A DNA stretch of 64,000 bases. Source: Clavibacter michiganensis. Lineage in GTDB: Bacteria > Actinomycetota > Actinomycetes > Actinomycetales > Microbacteriaceae. Position numbers and translations under genes: made by a program. Location of the stretch: assembly GCA_002150995.1 (NCBI GenBank), contig MDHJ01000001.1:2790001-2854000 (forward strand), in the 5' to 3' direction. A model generated the notes under the pieces. The model made no database searches. It was not told the DNA's origin and saw only the letters and a program-made list of their open reading frames with translations. Shown here piece by piece: positions 28,497 to 41,669 of the stretch (its first letter is position 1; each line of letters begins with the position of its first letter).

Positions 28497-29596
28497 GACG
28501 CGGCCCGTCGGGCGTCGCGGCGCGGGTGGTCGGACGGCCGCGGTTCCGCGGACGGCGGCGGATCCGCGGTCGCGGCGCGGGCGGGATCCGTCCCGGCCTC
28601 CGACGCCGGCTCCGCCGGCCGCTCCCCCTCGTCCCGGTCCCCGTCGTCCGTCCCGTGCCCGGTGAGGCGCAGGAAGACGTCGTCGAGGGTCGGGCGGCGC
28701 ATGCCGGCGTCGTGCAGCTCGACGCCCGCGGCGGTCAGCTCGCCGACGACCGCGGCGAGCGCCCGCGGTCCGTCGTCGACCTGCACGGAGAGGGTCCGGC
28801 CGTCCGAGGAGACCGCGGGCGACGTCGTGCCGACCCGCTCGAGGATCCCCCGCACCGCGGGCGCGTCCGCGTCGCGGACGAGCGCGACCTCCACCCGGTG
28901 CCCGCCGATGGAGCTCTTCAGCTCGTCGGCGGTGCCCCGCGCGATGACCGTCCCGCCGTCGATCACGGCGATGTCGTCCGCGAGCCGGTCCGCCTCCTCG
29001 AGGTACTGCGTGGTCAGCAGCACCGTGGTGCCCTCCGTCACCAGCTGCGTGATGACGTCCCAGAGCCCCAGCCGGCTGCGCGGGTCGAGGCCGGTGGTCG
29101 GCTCGTCGAGGAACAGCACGCGGGGCCGGGCGACGAGGGCGCCGGCGAGGTCGATGCGACGCCGCATGCCGCCCGAGAAGCCCTTCACCGCGCGGTCGCG
29201 CGCCTCCGTGAGCCCGAAGGTGGCGATGAGCTCGTCGGCCCGCGCCCGCGACGCGCGTCGGCCCATGTGGTACAGCCGCCCGACCATGTCCAGGTTCTCG
29301 AACGCCGTGAGGTTCTCGTCGACGGCGGCGTACTGGCCGGACACGCCGATCATCGCCCGGACGTCCGCGCCGCGCGTGAGCACGTCGACCCCGTCGACGC
29401 GCGCGGTGCCCGCATCCGGCCGGATGAGCGTGGTGAGGACCTTGACGGCGGTGGTCTTGCCCGCGCCGTTCGGTCCGAGCAGGCCGAGGACCGTCCCCTC
29501 CGGGACCTGCAGGTCGAGGCCGGCGAGCGCGTGCACCGGCGGCGCACCGCGGGGGTGGTAGGTCTTGACGAGCCCCTCGGCTTCGATGACGGCCAT
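28493..29596 (-). CDS. ABC transporter ATP-binding protein, DrrA family
   Basis: 367-aa ATPase of a drug-resistance-type exporter. Walker A GPNGAGKTTAVKVLTTLIRP is near residue 40, the signature FSGGMRRRIDLAGALV near 140, Walker B PRVLFLDEPTTGLDPRSR near 160, and the H-loop LLTTQYLEEAD near 195. The C-terminal DrrA extension (residues 240-320, regulatory in DrrA) is followed by about 45 low-complexity residues rich in Asp, Glu, Ala and Pro. First gene of a two-gene operon with the ABC-2 permease. Confidence 0.92.
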   Translation of the reverse strand: MAVIEAEGLVKTYHPRGAPPVHALAGLDLQVPEGTVLGLLGPNGAGKTTAVKVLTTLIRPDAGTARVDGVDVLTRGADVRAMIGVSGQYAAVDENLTAFENLDMVGRLYHMGRRASRARADELIATFGLTEARDRAVKGFSGGMRRRIDLAGALVARPRVLFLDEPTTGLDPRSRLGLWDVITQLVTEGTTVLLTTQYLEEADRLADDIAVIDGGTVIARGTADELKSSIGGHRVEVALVRDADAPAVRGILERVGTTSPAVSSDGRTLSVQVDDGPRALAAVVGELTAAGVELHDAGMRRPTLDDVFLRLTGHGTDDGDRDEGERPAEPASEAGTDPARAATADPPPSAEPRPSDHPRRDARRAAS

Positions 29597-29646
29597 GGCG
29601 CATGGTAGCGCCGGTGATTTCCCCGCGCAATGGATCCTGGACGCCG

Positions 29647-29680
29647 CGAGGGGCGGGTGCCGGTCGGCACCCGCCCCTCG
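29647..29680. terminator. Intrinsic terminator after the first subtilase gene
   Basis: CGAGGGGCGGGTGCC pairs perfectly with GGCACCCGCCCCTCG (15 bp, 4-nt loop). It lies 23 nt beyond the stop of the minus-strand subtilase. Confidence 0.8.
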
Positions 29681-29702
29681 GGGACGTCCTCGGATCAGCC
29701 GG

Positions 29703-32700
29703 TCAGCGGCTGACGGAGAGGTACTTCGGCGAGCTCGTCCTCGCCGCGTTGGCGGCGTCGCCCGCGTACGTGGCGGTGACCGTGTAGCGGCCCTTCGCGT
29801 ACGCCGGCAGCTCCACGCGGCCGGCGCCGTTCGCGTCGAGCGTGACCTCGTACGAGTCCGAGCCCACCTCCACGACCACCGTGCCGGTCGGCGCCGCCTT
29901 GGCGGCGCTGTCGACCTTCACGGTGACGACGGCCTTCTGCGTGCTCGTCACCACGGACGGCTTGAGCCCCACCGTGACCGTGCTGGCCAGCTTGACCACG
30001 ACGGCCTCGCTGGTCGCGGTGCCCGAGAGCCCCGCGGCCGGCTTCGCCGTCACGACGACGGTGATCGACTTGCCCGCCACCGAGGGCGAGACCCGGTAGG
30101 TCGCGCGCGTCTGGCCGGCGAGCGGCTTCCCGTCCGCGTACCACTGGTACGAGAACGCGAGGCCCTCGGCCTCCCACTCGCCGGTCGACGCGGTGAGCGT
30201 CTGCCCGACGACGGGCGTGCCCGAGATGACGGGAGGCGCCGTGGCGACCGGTGCCGGGATCGGGCCCGACTCCACGCGGACGTAGGTGGTGGCGCCGGTG
30301 CCCGAGTAGGCCACGCGACCGAGGTACGCGGTCTCGGGCTCGAGGCCCGTCCAGGACGCCGTGTACGTGGTCGGGGCGCTCTGCACCGCGTCGAGCGGGT
30401 TCGGGGACACCTGGAAGGCGCCCTCGTCCGTCGTCGTGGACAGGTCGAACGTGGTGACCGTGAAGTCCTGCGTGCGCGTCCCCTTGGGGATCGAGAACAC
30501 GTCGACCTGCACCACGTACGAGCCCGCGATCGGGTCCTCGATGGTGACCGACTCGTCGGCCGACGCGGTCGCCGAGACGAACTGCTCCACGGCCTTCCCG
30601 TCCTCGAGGCGCGTGACCGTGAGGTCGAGGTCCGCGGCGTCGTCCGCCGAGTCGACGTCGATCCGCGTGGCCAGCAGGCCCTCCGGCACGGTGACCGGGT
30701 AGGTGAAGGAGGACTTCGCCTTGCCGGAGCCGGTGAAGGGCGAGCGCTTGTCCTTCGGGTTCGGGATCACGACGCCGGGGGCGAGGCCCTCGGCGGTCAG
30801 CGCGATCTCGCCCGTGGTGCCCGGGGTGACGGTGACGTCGACGGATCCGTCGATGCCGGTGCCCTGCACCTCGGCCGGGGCCGCGATGGAGACGGGGTTG
30901 ACGGCGACGGGGCTGCGCACGACGTGGTCGGCGCTCGTCCAGGTCAGTGACCCGGTGGCGTACTCGTCGACGGGCGCCGTGGTGCGCGTGAAGGCCACCT
31001 CGAACGACTTCGTCTGGCCGGCGGCGGTGAACTCGAGCGTGCTCGGCGTGACGATCGCGTCGACGCCCTCGAGGCCCTGGACGGTGGCGGCGTAGGTGCC
31101 GGCGCTCGTCGAGGTGACCTCGCGGGTGACGGTCTCGGCGCCGGTCAGGGTGCCGATCGCGATGCTCGCCAGGTTGAGCTCCGACGGGTCGATCGGGTCG
31201 GAGCCGGTCTCGATCCCCACGCCCGCGATGTAGGCGAGCCAGTCGTCGAGGCCGTTCAGGTAGAGCAGCCCGGCGTCCAGGTACTCCGTCGGGTCGACGT
31301 GACCCGCGCCCTGCACGAAGGGATCGGTGACGGGCTGGCCGTCCCCGTCCACCGTGTCGTACGCGGTGGTCATGAGGGCCGACTTGATCTCCGAGACGGG
31401 CGCGTTCGGGCGCTCGCCCAGGTAGAGCAGCGCGAGGCCGGCCACGTGCGGGGCCGCCATCGACGTGCCGGAGAGGAGGCCGTAGGTCGGCTCGCCGCCC
31501 TCGGCGTTGTTGGTCGCCGCGATGATCGCGACGCCGGGCGCCGTGACGTCGGGCTTGAGGATGTCGCTGCCGTCCGCGAGGACCGGGCCGCGCGAGCTGA
31601 AGCCGGCGACCTGGGGGGTCGGCTCCTCGATGCCGGTCGTGTTGTCCGGGACCAGCGTGACGGTCGCGCCGGGCGTGGACGCGTAGGCCGTGACGGCCGC
31701 GTACACGTCCGCGTCGAGGTGGACGGTCGGCACCGAGTGGGTGTCGGAGTCGGTCGAGTTCGGCGTCGGGTTCACGAGCACCATGCCGATCCCGCCCGCG
31801 CGGGCGACCTCGGCCGACTTGGCGACGCGGTCGAACGTCCCGCGCTCGCACAGGACGATCTTCCCCGCGGTCTTCGCCGGGTCGAGGACGCCGGGACCGC
31901 AGAGGGCGGGCGTCGTGGCGCCGGCCGCGGCGACGGACGCCGCGGTGACGAAGGCGCCCGTGACGGGCTCGGTGACGGTGATCGACGCACCCGCGAAGGC
32001 CTGGCCGTCGCCGAGCTGCGCCGTGGCCTGGAAGTTGCCCGCCACCGTGCTGGCGCCGACCGTGGTGATCCACGGCGAGGCGTTGTCGAGGGTCGAGGAG
32101 TCCGGGCCGGAGTTGCCGGCCGAGGCGGAGACGAAGATGCCGGCCGCCGCCGCGCCGAGGAACGCGACGTCGGTCGCGGAGACCGTGGTCTCGGCCGATC
32201 CGCCGCCGATGGAGTAGTTGATGACGTCGACGCCGTCCGCGGTCGCCTGCTCGATGGCGGCGACGAGGTCAGCGCCCGCGCAGCCGTCGTCGGTGGTCAC
32301 GGCGGGGTCGGGACCCGACCAGCAGACCTTGTAGGCCGAGATCTTGGACGCGGGTGCCACGCCGGAGATCTCGCCGAGCTCGGCGCCCGCGATGGTCGCC
32401 TCGACGCCCGACTCGCCCGCCGCGGTCGACGCGGTGTGCGAGCCGTGACCGTCGCCGTCGCGCGGGGAGACGTACTCGCCCGTCTTCGCGGTGCCGATGT
32501 TCGCCTTGCCGAAGCCGTCGACGTAGTAGCGCGCGCCGATCACCTTCGTGCTGCAGTCCGCGGCGGTGAACTGCTCGCCGGTCTGGCACAGGCCCGTGAA
32601 CTGGGTCCCGTCGCCCTTGTCGAAGCGGATCGTGGACCCGTCGAGGTAGGGCGCGTCGCCGGCCGTCGTGCCGAGCGCCTCACCCGCGAAGGAGGGGTTC

Positions 32701-33319
32701 TCGGGGCGATGCCGGTGTCGATGACGCCGATGACGGCGCCCTCGCCCGCGGAGTCCTGCCCGCCCGTCTTCGCCCACACGCCGTCCGGGCCCGTGAGGCC
32801 CAGGAAGTCGGCGGCCGGGGTGGAGGTGGGGTGGTAGATGCGGTCGGGCTCGACGCTCGCGACCTTGCGGTCGGACGAGAGCCGTGCCGCCTGCTCGGCG
32901 GTGAGGTCGGCCGAGAATCCGTTGACCGTGAGGGAGTAGGAGTAGTCGATGTCGGCGCCGACGCTGGCGGCGACCTCCTCCTGCTGTCCCTCGAGGTAGT
33001 CGGTGTACTCGACGACGGATGCGGCGTCGGCGTCGAGCTGCGTGCCCGATCGGGCCTGCGTGGCGGCGAGCCCGGAGACCCCGCCCTGGTAGGTCGCGGC
33101 GGCCTCGTCGGCGAGGGTCACGATGTAGCGGCCGTCCTTCAGGTCGACGGCCTGCTTCGCGACGGTCGGGGCGGGGGCGGCCATGGCGCCTCCCGCTCCG
33201 ACGGTCACGAGGCCGGCTGCCACGAGGGCGGTGATGGCGGCGGAGGCCGTCGCCCTGCGCAGGGATGCTGCGCGGTTCGGCTCCGTGCGGAGCCTGGAGA
33301 AGCGTGGGATCACGAACAC
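29703..33319 (-). pseudogene. Secreted subtilisin-like serine protease, one frame break (probable sequence error)
   Basis: Large exported S8 protease of about 1,205 aa. A signal peptide (ITALVAAGLVTVGAGGAMAA) is followed by an I9 propeptide (RYIVTLADEAAATYQGGVSG). The catalytic domain has Asp in VIGVIDTG near 32725, His in DGHGSHTASTAAGES near 32440 and Ser in LSGTSMAAPHVAGLAL near 31465. A PA domain is inserted before the Ser, and a C-terminal Fn3/Ig-like region with an Ig-3 type repeat closes the protein. The frame changes just after VIGVIDTGIAP: adding one C to the four-C run (complement of 32703-32706) restores PENPSFAGEALGTT. GTG 33319 with GAAGGA upstream is the likely start. In Clavibacter such subtilases (sbt genes) are linked to virulence; these specific ones are not assigned. 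Confidence 0.85.
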
Positions 33320-33411
33320 GTCCTTCAGTGGGGATGAGTGGCCCGCACGCGCCCCGAAGACGCGCACGAATCCTCAACATACCCCGGGTATTCGCCCTGA
33401 GATAGGCCGCT

Positions 33412-33429
33412 TGTTACCGCCGTGTAACA
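33412..33429. promoter_or_regulatory. Palindrome upstream of the first subtilase
   Basis: TGTTAC-CGCCGT-GTAACA, perfect 6-bp arms, about 95 nt upstream of the GTG start, in a short A/T-richer stretch. A candidate operator; no regulator is identified. Confidence 0.35.
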
Positions 33430-33536
33430 GTTGCACAACCTCGTCGATCCTGGTGATCTCGGCGATCCGGGGCGCATCGGGACCGATCTGGTGCCTCGCG
33501 CGGGGGCCTCGCGTACGGCAGGTGTTCAGGATCACG

Positions 33537-36748
<3,212 letters not shown>

Positions 36749-36931
36749 GGCTGTTCCCTCCTGTCGCCGGCCTCGGCCGGCTGCGGACCCACGGCGTGCA
36801 CGAGCTGCGCGGGCGGGCACGCCCTGCGTCGCGGGATCGCGTCGATGACGCGTAGAGGAGGACTGTAGGGACGGCGGCCCGGTGCCCGTCGGCCGTCTGC
36901 ACATGCGCCTCGCGCGCATCGCCCATGAGCG

Positions 36932-36971
36932 CCGAGAGGCCCCGCCCCGATGCGGGGGCGGGGCCTCTCGG
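36932..36971. terminator. Intrinsic terminator after icd
   Basis: CCGAGAGGCCCCGCCCC pairs perfectly with GGGGCGGGGCCTCTCGG (17 bp) around loop GATGCG. It lies 30 nt beyond the icd stop on the minus strand and before the second subtilase's leader. Confidence 0.88.
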
Positions 36972-37000
36972 TCACCGTGCGGGCTGCGGCGCCCGCGGGG

Positions 37001-38215
37001 TCAGGCCAGGCGCGTCTGCAGGTTGTCCGCGAGCGACGCGAGGAACTCCTCGGTCGTCTGGTACGGCTGGTCCGGCCCGACGAGGAGCGCCAGGTCCTTC
37101 GTCATCTTCCCGCTCTCGACCGTCGTGATGACGACGTCCTCGAGGGTGTCGGCGAAGGTCTTCAGCGCGTCGTTGCCGTCGAGCTTCGCGCGGTGCGCGA
37201 GGCCCCGCGTCCAGGCGTAGATCGACGCGATGGGGTTCGTCGACGTGGGCTTGCCCTGCTGGTGCTGGCGGTAGTGGCGCGTGACGGTGCCGTGCGCGGC
37301 CTCCGCCTCGACGACCTTCCCGTCGGGCGTGGTGAGCACGCTCGTCATCAGGCCGAGCGAGCCGAAGCCCTGCGCGACGGTGTCGGACTGCACGTCGCCG
37401 TCGTAGTTCTTGCACGCCCAGACGTAGCCGCCCTCCCACTTGAGCGAGGCGGCGACCATGTCGTCGATGAGGCGGTGCTCGTAGGTGAGGCCCGCCGCGG
37501 CGAACTGCTCGGCGTACTCGGCCTCGAAGACCTCCTGGAACAGGTCCTTGAACCGGCCGTCGTAGGCCTTGAGGATCGTGTTCTTGGTCGACAGGTAGAC
37601 CGGGTAGTTCCGGGCCAGGCCGTAGGAGAGCGAGGCGCGCGCGAAGTCGCGGATCGAGTCGTCGAGGTTGTACATGCCCATCGCGACGCCGGATCCGGGG
37701 CTCTGGAACACCTCGAACTGCTGCGGTTCCGAGCCGTCCTTCGGCGTGAACGTCATCGTCAGCGTGCCCTCGCCCTCGAAGCGGAAGTCGGTGGCGCGGT
37801 ACTGGTCGCCGAAGGCGTGGCGGCCGACGATGATCGGCTTGTTCCAGCCGGGCACGAGGCGCGGGATGTTGCTGATGATGATGGGCTCGCGGAAGATCGT
37901 GCCGCCCAGGATGTTGCGGATCGTGCCGTTCGGCGAGCGCCACATCCGCTTCAGGCCGAACTCCTCGACGCGCGCCTCGTCGGGCGTGATCGTGGCGCAC
38001 TTGACGCCGACGCCGTGCTTCTTGATGGCCTCGGCCGCGTCGATCGTGATCTGGTCGTCGGTCTCGTCGCGCTTCTCGATGCCCAGGTCGTAGTACTCGA
38101 GGTCGATGTCGAGGTACGGGTGGATGAGCGTGTCCTTGATGGACTGCCAGATGATGCGCGTCATCTCGTCGCCGTCGAGCTCGACGACGGTCCCCTCTAC
38201 CTTGATCTTCTCCAC
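37001..38215 (-). CDS. icd: Isocitrate dehydrogenase (NADP+), dimeric type
   Basis: TCA-cycle enzyme making 2-oxoglutarate and NADPH. The 404-aa protein matches the eukaryote-like homodimeric type: [19 protein letters not shown] at the start, [15 protein letters not shown] near residue 75, and the phosphate/isocitrate loop [20 protein letters not shown] near 97. The metal ligands ([20 protein letters not shown]) are near 255 and the NADP motif [11 protein letters not shown] near 312. The start is GTG 38215, preceded by GAGGAGG; the longer ORF is shadow. A 14-bp palindrome lies about 115 nt upstream. Confidence 0.96.
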   Translation of the reverse strand: MEKIKVEGTVVELDGDEMTRIIWQSIKDTLIHPYLDIDLEYYDLGIEKRDETDDQITIDAAEAIKKHGVGVKCATITPDEARVEEFGLKRMWRSPNGTIRNILGGTIFREPIIISNIPRLVPGWNKPIIVGRHAFGDQYRATDFRFEGEGTLTMTFTPKDGSEPQQFEVFQSPGSGVAMGMYNLDDSIRDFARASLSYGLARNYPVYLSTKNTILKAYDGRFKDLFQEVFEAEYAEQFAAAGLTYEHRLIDDMVAASLKWEGGYVWACKNYDGDVQSDTVAQGFGSLGLMTSVLTTPDGKVVEAEAAHGTVTRHYRQHQQGKPTSTNPIASIYAWTRGLAHRAKLDGNDALKTFADTLEDVVITTVESGKMTKDLALLVGPDQPYQTTEEFLASLADNLQTRLA

Positions 38216-38328
38216 GAAGTCCTCCTCATGCTCGTCGGTGCCCTCCGTGGGCGCGTCTCCGTCGGCGCGCCCCGGGTCCGGCTCGTCGCCGGTGGATCCG
38301 CAGGCCAGCCTACCCGGCGGCCCCTGTC

Positions 38329-38342
38329 TCTCGACATCGAGA
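38329..38342. promoter_or_regulatory. Palindrome upstream of icd
   Basis: TCTCGA-CA-TCGAGA, perfect, in the 245-nt gap between icd (minus) and a GNAT gene (plus). A candidate operator for a central-metabolism regulator; assignment is speculative. Confidence 0.4.
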
Positions 38343-38460
38343 CATCCCGCGGGACCCGCGCGGGGGCCGCCCGGCGCCGCGGATCCACCCGCCGGCACCC
38401 GCGCGCACCCCGTCGTTCCCACGCCTGGTCCGCGGGACGCCCGCCCGATACCCTGTGGCC

Positions 38461-38913
38461 ATGAGCGACATGACACTCGAAGAGCTGAGCGCCCGCACGA
38501 TCGTGGCGGCGAACACGCTGACGCTCAAGCCGGGGCAGGAGGCGTACGTCGCCCCCGTGTCGCACTCCATCGCCGAGGCCTACGTCAACCCGACCACCGC
38601 CTGGCCGCGCGTGGTCATGGAGGACGGCGAGGTCGTCGGCTTCATCATGGGCAACTTCGACCCCGAGGCGCACGAGGAGATCTTCCGCAGCTGCATCTGG
38701 CGGATCAACGTCGACGCGGACGCGCAGGGGCACGGCGTGGGCCGCTTCGCCGTGCTCGCCCTGGCCGACGAGGCGCGCTCGCGCGGCTTCGACCGCCTCA
38801 CGGTGGTGTGGGAGCCCGGCGAGGACGGGCCCGAGGAGTTCTTCACGCACGTCGGCTTCGAGGTCATCGGCGAGACGCAGTACGGCGAGTCCATCGGCGC
38901 CCTGGCCCTCTAG
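38461..38913 (+). CDS. GNAT-family N-acetyltransferase
   Basis: 150-aa single-domain acetyltransferase related to SpeG/diamine acetyltransferases. It has [18 protein letters not shown] (strand 4), the acetyl-CoA loop [20 protein letters not shown] near residue 85, and a typical end [26 protein letters not shown] ends exactly 6 nt before the ATG, so the mRNA is probably leaderless. Three nucleotides separate it from the downstream Atl-like gene, so the two are one operon. Substrate unknown, possibly a polyamine or amino acid. Confidence 0.88.
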   Translation: MSDMTLEELSARTIVAANTLTLKPGQEAYVAPVSHSIAEAYVNPTTAWPRVVMEDGEVVGFIMGNFDPEAHEEIFRSCIWRINVDADAQGHGVGRFAVLALADEARSRGFDRLTVVWEPGEDGPEEFFTHVGFEVIGETQYGESIGALAL

Positions 38914-38916
38914 CAC

Positions 38917-39237
38917 GTGGCCGTCTTCGCCACCCCCGGGGAGTTCACCGACCGCGTGCTCGAGGTCGTGGCGGAGATCCCGCCGGGTCGGGTCATGACC
39001 TACGGCGACGTCGCCGCCGTCTTCGGGCGGCGCGGCGCGCGAGCGGTCGGCATGGTGCTGCGCTACCACGGCGCGGGGCTGCCCTGGTGGCGGGTCCTCC
39101 GCGCCGGCGGGCATCCCCCGACGGGCCTCGCCGGCGAGGCCCGCCCCCGCTACGAGGAAGAGGGCACGCCCCTCCTCGACGCCCCGACGGACGAGGGCTA
39201 CCGCGTCGACCTGGAGGTGGCCCGCTGGTTCCCGTGA
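38917..39237 (+). CDS. Alkyltransferase-like (Atl/MGMT family) DNA-binding protein
   Basis: 106-aa protein of the O6-alkylguanine-DNA alkyltransferase family. It keeps the helix-turn-helix and arginine-finger region (IPPGRVMTYGDVAAVFGRRG, RAVGMVL). The reactive PCHRV motif is replaced by PWWRV (LPWWRVLRAGG), as in Atl proteins, which bind alkylated guanine and hand it to nucleotide excision repair instead of removing the alkyl group. GTG start, 3 nt after the GNAT stop. Role in alkylation-damage recognition inferred from family knowledge. Confidence 0.88.
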   Translation: MAVFATPGEFTDRVLEVVAEIPPGRVMTYGDVAAVFGRRGARAVGMVLRYHGAGLPWWRVLRAGGHPPTGLAGEARPRYEEEGTPLLDAPTDEGYRVDLEVARWFP

Positions 39238-39366
39238 ACGTCCGGCCGGCCGCGCCGGGTCCGGGGCTCCCTCCCCCGGACGGCCGACCGCGGGTCATGC
39301 CCGGGGACCACGACCGGGGCCTCGCGGCCGACGCGGTGGAGCCATCCGGTCCGCTGGACTGGGACC

Positions 39367-39804
39367 ATGCCCTGTCGCCGGTCCGCCCGCCTCCTCGCCG
39401 CCCCCATCCTCGCCGCGTCCCTGTCGCTCGCGCTCGGCGGATGCGGGGCCGCGCGCACCGTCGGCGGCATGACCACGCCGGCGGACGCCCGGGTCTACGC
39501 GGCGGCGGCGGACGCCGAGGGGCGCCTCCCCGGCTGGATCCCGGCGGACGCCACCGACATCCGCATCAAGACGTCGTTGCGCGGCGAGGGCGCGATCCTC
39601 GAGTTCCGGTCGGCGACGCCCGCCGACCGGCTCGGATGCGAGGCCGCGACCCCGGACGCGCCCGCGCCCGGCGTGCAGGACACCTGGTGGCCGGACCCGT
39701 CGCCCGCGGCGACCATGTCGTGCGGCGACGGCTGGCACGCCGCGCCCGACGGCGACGTCGTGCACGCGTGGCTGCCGACGGGGTCGCCCGCGCTCGACCT
39801 CTGA
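39367..39804 (+). CDS. Putative lipoprotein (145 aa)
   Basis: Small exported protein with a lipoprotein signal (MPCRRSARLLAAPILAASLS, lipobox LGGC near residue 26). The mature part carries further Cys residues (GCEAATPDAP; MSCGDGWHA), probably a disulfide. Otherwise unrecognised. The region TGGACT ending 6 nt before the ATG resembles the leaderless -10 pattern. A strong terminator follows directly. Confidence 0.7.
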   Translation: MPCRRSARLLAAPILAASLSLALGGCGAARTVGGMTTPADARVYAAAADAEGRLPGWIPADATDIRIKTSLRGEGAILEFRSATPADRLGCEAATPDAPAPGVQDTWWPDPSPAATMSCGDGWHAAPDGDVVHAWLPTGSPALDL

Positions 39805-39805
39805 G

Positions 39806-39842
39806 GCCGTCCCCCGGCGGCGTGCCGCCGCCGGGGGACGGC
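39806..39842. terminator. Bidirectional intrinsic terminator
   Basis: GCCGTCCCCCGGCGGC pairs perfectly with GCCGCCGGGGGACGGC (16 bp, 5-nt loop), between the lipoprotein gene and the convergent ABC exporter gene. Confidence 0.88.
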
Positions 39843-39860
39843 GGCACGCCGCCGCGGGCG

Positions 39861-41669
39861 CTAGACCAGCGACTCCCGCCAGGCCGCGTGCAGCTGCGAG
39901 AACCGGCCGGTGCCCTCGATGAGCGCGTCCGGCGTCCCGTCCTCGACGATGCGGCCCTGCTCCATCACGAGCACCCGGTCGGCGATCGCGACCGTGGAGA
40001 GCCGGTGCGCGATGATGATGGCCGTCCGGTCGGCGAGCAGGGTCGTCAAGCCCTGCTGCACCAGGCGCTCGCTCGGGATGTCGAGCGAGCTCGTCGCCTC
40101 GTCGAGGATCAGCACCGCCGGGTCCGCGAGGAACGCGCGCGCGAACGAGATCAGCTGCCGCTGCCCCGCCGAGACGCGGCCGCCGCGCTTGTTCACGTCG
40201 GTGTCGTACCCGTCCGGCAGCGACTCGATGAAGGTGTGGGCGCCCACGGCCTCCGCCGCCTCCTGGATCTCGCGACGCGTCGCGTCGGGCTTGCCGATGG
40301 CGATGTTGTCGGCCACCGACCCCGAGAAGAGGTACGCCTCCTGCGTCACCATCACGATGGCGCGGCGGAGGTCCTTCGGGTGCAGGTCGCGCAGGTCGAT
40401 CCCGTCGAGCGCCACGCGGCCGTCGGACGGGTCGTAGAAGCGCGAGATGAGCTTCGCGAGCGTCGTCTTGCCCGCGCCCGTGGATCCGACCAGGGCGATG
40501 GTCTGCCCCGCCGGCATGTCGAGGTCGAAGCGGGGCAGGATCGTCTTGCCCTTCCCGTACCCGAACTCGACGCCCTCGAACGAGACGTGGCCCGTGGACT
40601 CCCACAGGTCGACCGGACGCACCGGGTCCGGCACGCTCGGCTCCTCCTCGAGCACGCCCGAGATCTTCTCGAGCGCCGCCGACGCCGACTGGTAGCTGTT
40701 GTAGAACATGGCCATGTCCTGCGCCGGGCCGAAGAACTGCCGCGTGTAGAGCACGACCGCCAGCAGCGCGCCGATGCCGAGCTGGCCGTCGGCCACGCGG
40801 AGGCCGCCCACGAGCAGCACCACCGCCACGGTGACGTTGCCGATGAGGATGAGCCCCGGGTCGAAGACGCCGAACACCTGGATCACGCGCATGTTGGTGT
40901 CGCGGTACCCCTCGACGTGCTCCGAGAACTCGTCGGCGTTCCGCTTCTCCTTGCGGAAGGCCTTCACAGCCCGGATCCCGGTCATCGTCTCGACGAAGTG
41001 CACGATCAGGCGCGCGGACTTCACGCGCGTCTGCCGGAACAGCGCCTGCGACTTCACGGCGAACCAGAGGCTGAGGAGGAACAGCGGCACGAGGGCCGCG
41101 AGCAGCACGAGGCCCGAGACCCAGTCGAAGGAGAACAGCGCGACGGCGGTGAACGCCATGTAGAGCGCACCCTGCACGAGCTGGTTGATCCCGCCGTTGA
41201 GGAGCTCGCGGATGGAGTCGAGATCGCTCGTCTGGCGGGAGATGATGCGGCCGGACGTGTACGTCTCGTGGAACTCCAGGCTCAGCTTCTGCGTGTGCAG
41301 GAACATGCGCTTGCGGAGGTCGAGGAGGATCTCCTGGGCGATCCGCGCCGACATGACCTGGTACTTGGCCACCAGGACGGCGCCCGTCACCGCGACCAGG
41401 ACGTACGCGCCGATCACGAGCGCGAGCTGCGTGAAGTCGCCCGTGTCGAGGAGCGCCGGCAGCGCCCGGTCGAGGCCGATGCCGATGAGGGCGGGGCCGG
41501 CGACGTTGGCCGCCGTGGCGACGAGGATGGTGACGGCCGTGAGGATCAGCGACTGCTTGACCGGCTGGATGGTGCTGACGAGCAGCCGCGTCGACCGCCT
41601 ACGGATCTGCTTGCTCTCGCTGCGGGAGAAGTCGTCCCTCTCCTCGCCGGTGACTCCGGTGACGCTCAT
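39861..41669 (-). CDS. ABC exporter half-transporter, second subunit
   Basis: 602-aa fused membrane/ATPase protein of the multidrug/lipid exporter class. A six-helix type-1 domain occupies residues 30-330 ([19 protein letters not shown] ... [19 protein letters not shown]). The nucleotide-binding domain has Walker [22 protein letters not shown]-loop [11 protein letters not shown], signature [16 protein letters not shown], Walker [14 protein letters not shown] and H-loop [10 protein letters not shown]. The signature departs from LSGGQ (RVSAGQRQ) while the catalytic Glu is present. It overlaps the upstream half-transporter gene by 4 nt, so the two very likely form a heterodimer. Confidence 0.93.
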   Translation of the reverse strand: MSVTGVTGEERDDFSRSESKQIRRRSTRLLVSTIQPVKQSLILTAVTILVATAANVAGPALIGIGLDRALPALLDTGDFTQLALVIGAYVLVAVTGAVLVAKYQVMSARIAQEILLDLRKRMFLHTQKLSLEFHETYTSGRIISRQTSDLDSIRELLNGGINQLVQGALYMAFTAVALFSFDWVSGLVLLAALVPLFLLSLWFAVKSQALFRQTRVKSARLIVHFVETMTGIRAVKAFRKEKRNADEFSEHVEGYRDTNMRVIQVFGVFDPGLILIGNVTVAVVLLVGGLRVADGQLGIGALLAVVLYTRQFFGPAQDMAMFYNSYQSASAALEKISGVLEEEPSVPDPVRPVDLWESTGHVSFEGVEFGYGKGKTILPRFDLDMPAGQTIALVGSTGAGKTTLAKLISRFYDPSDGRVALDGIDLRDLHPKDLRRAIVMVTQEAYLFSGSVADNIAIGKPDATRREIQEAAEAVGAHTFIESLPDGYDTDVNKRGGRVSAGQRQLISFARAFLADPAVLILDEATSSLDIPSERLVQQGLTTLLADRTAIIIAHRLSTVAIADRVLVMEQGRIVEDGTPDALIEGTGRFSQLHAAWRESLV

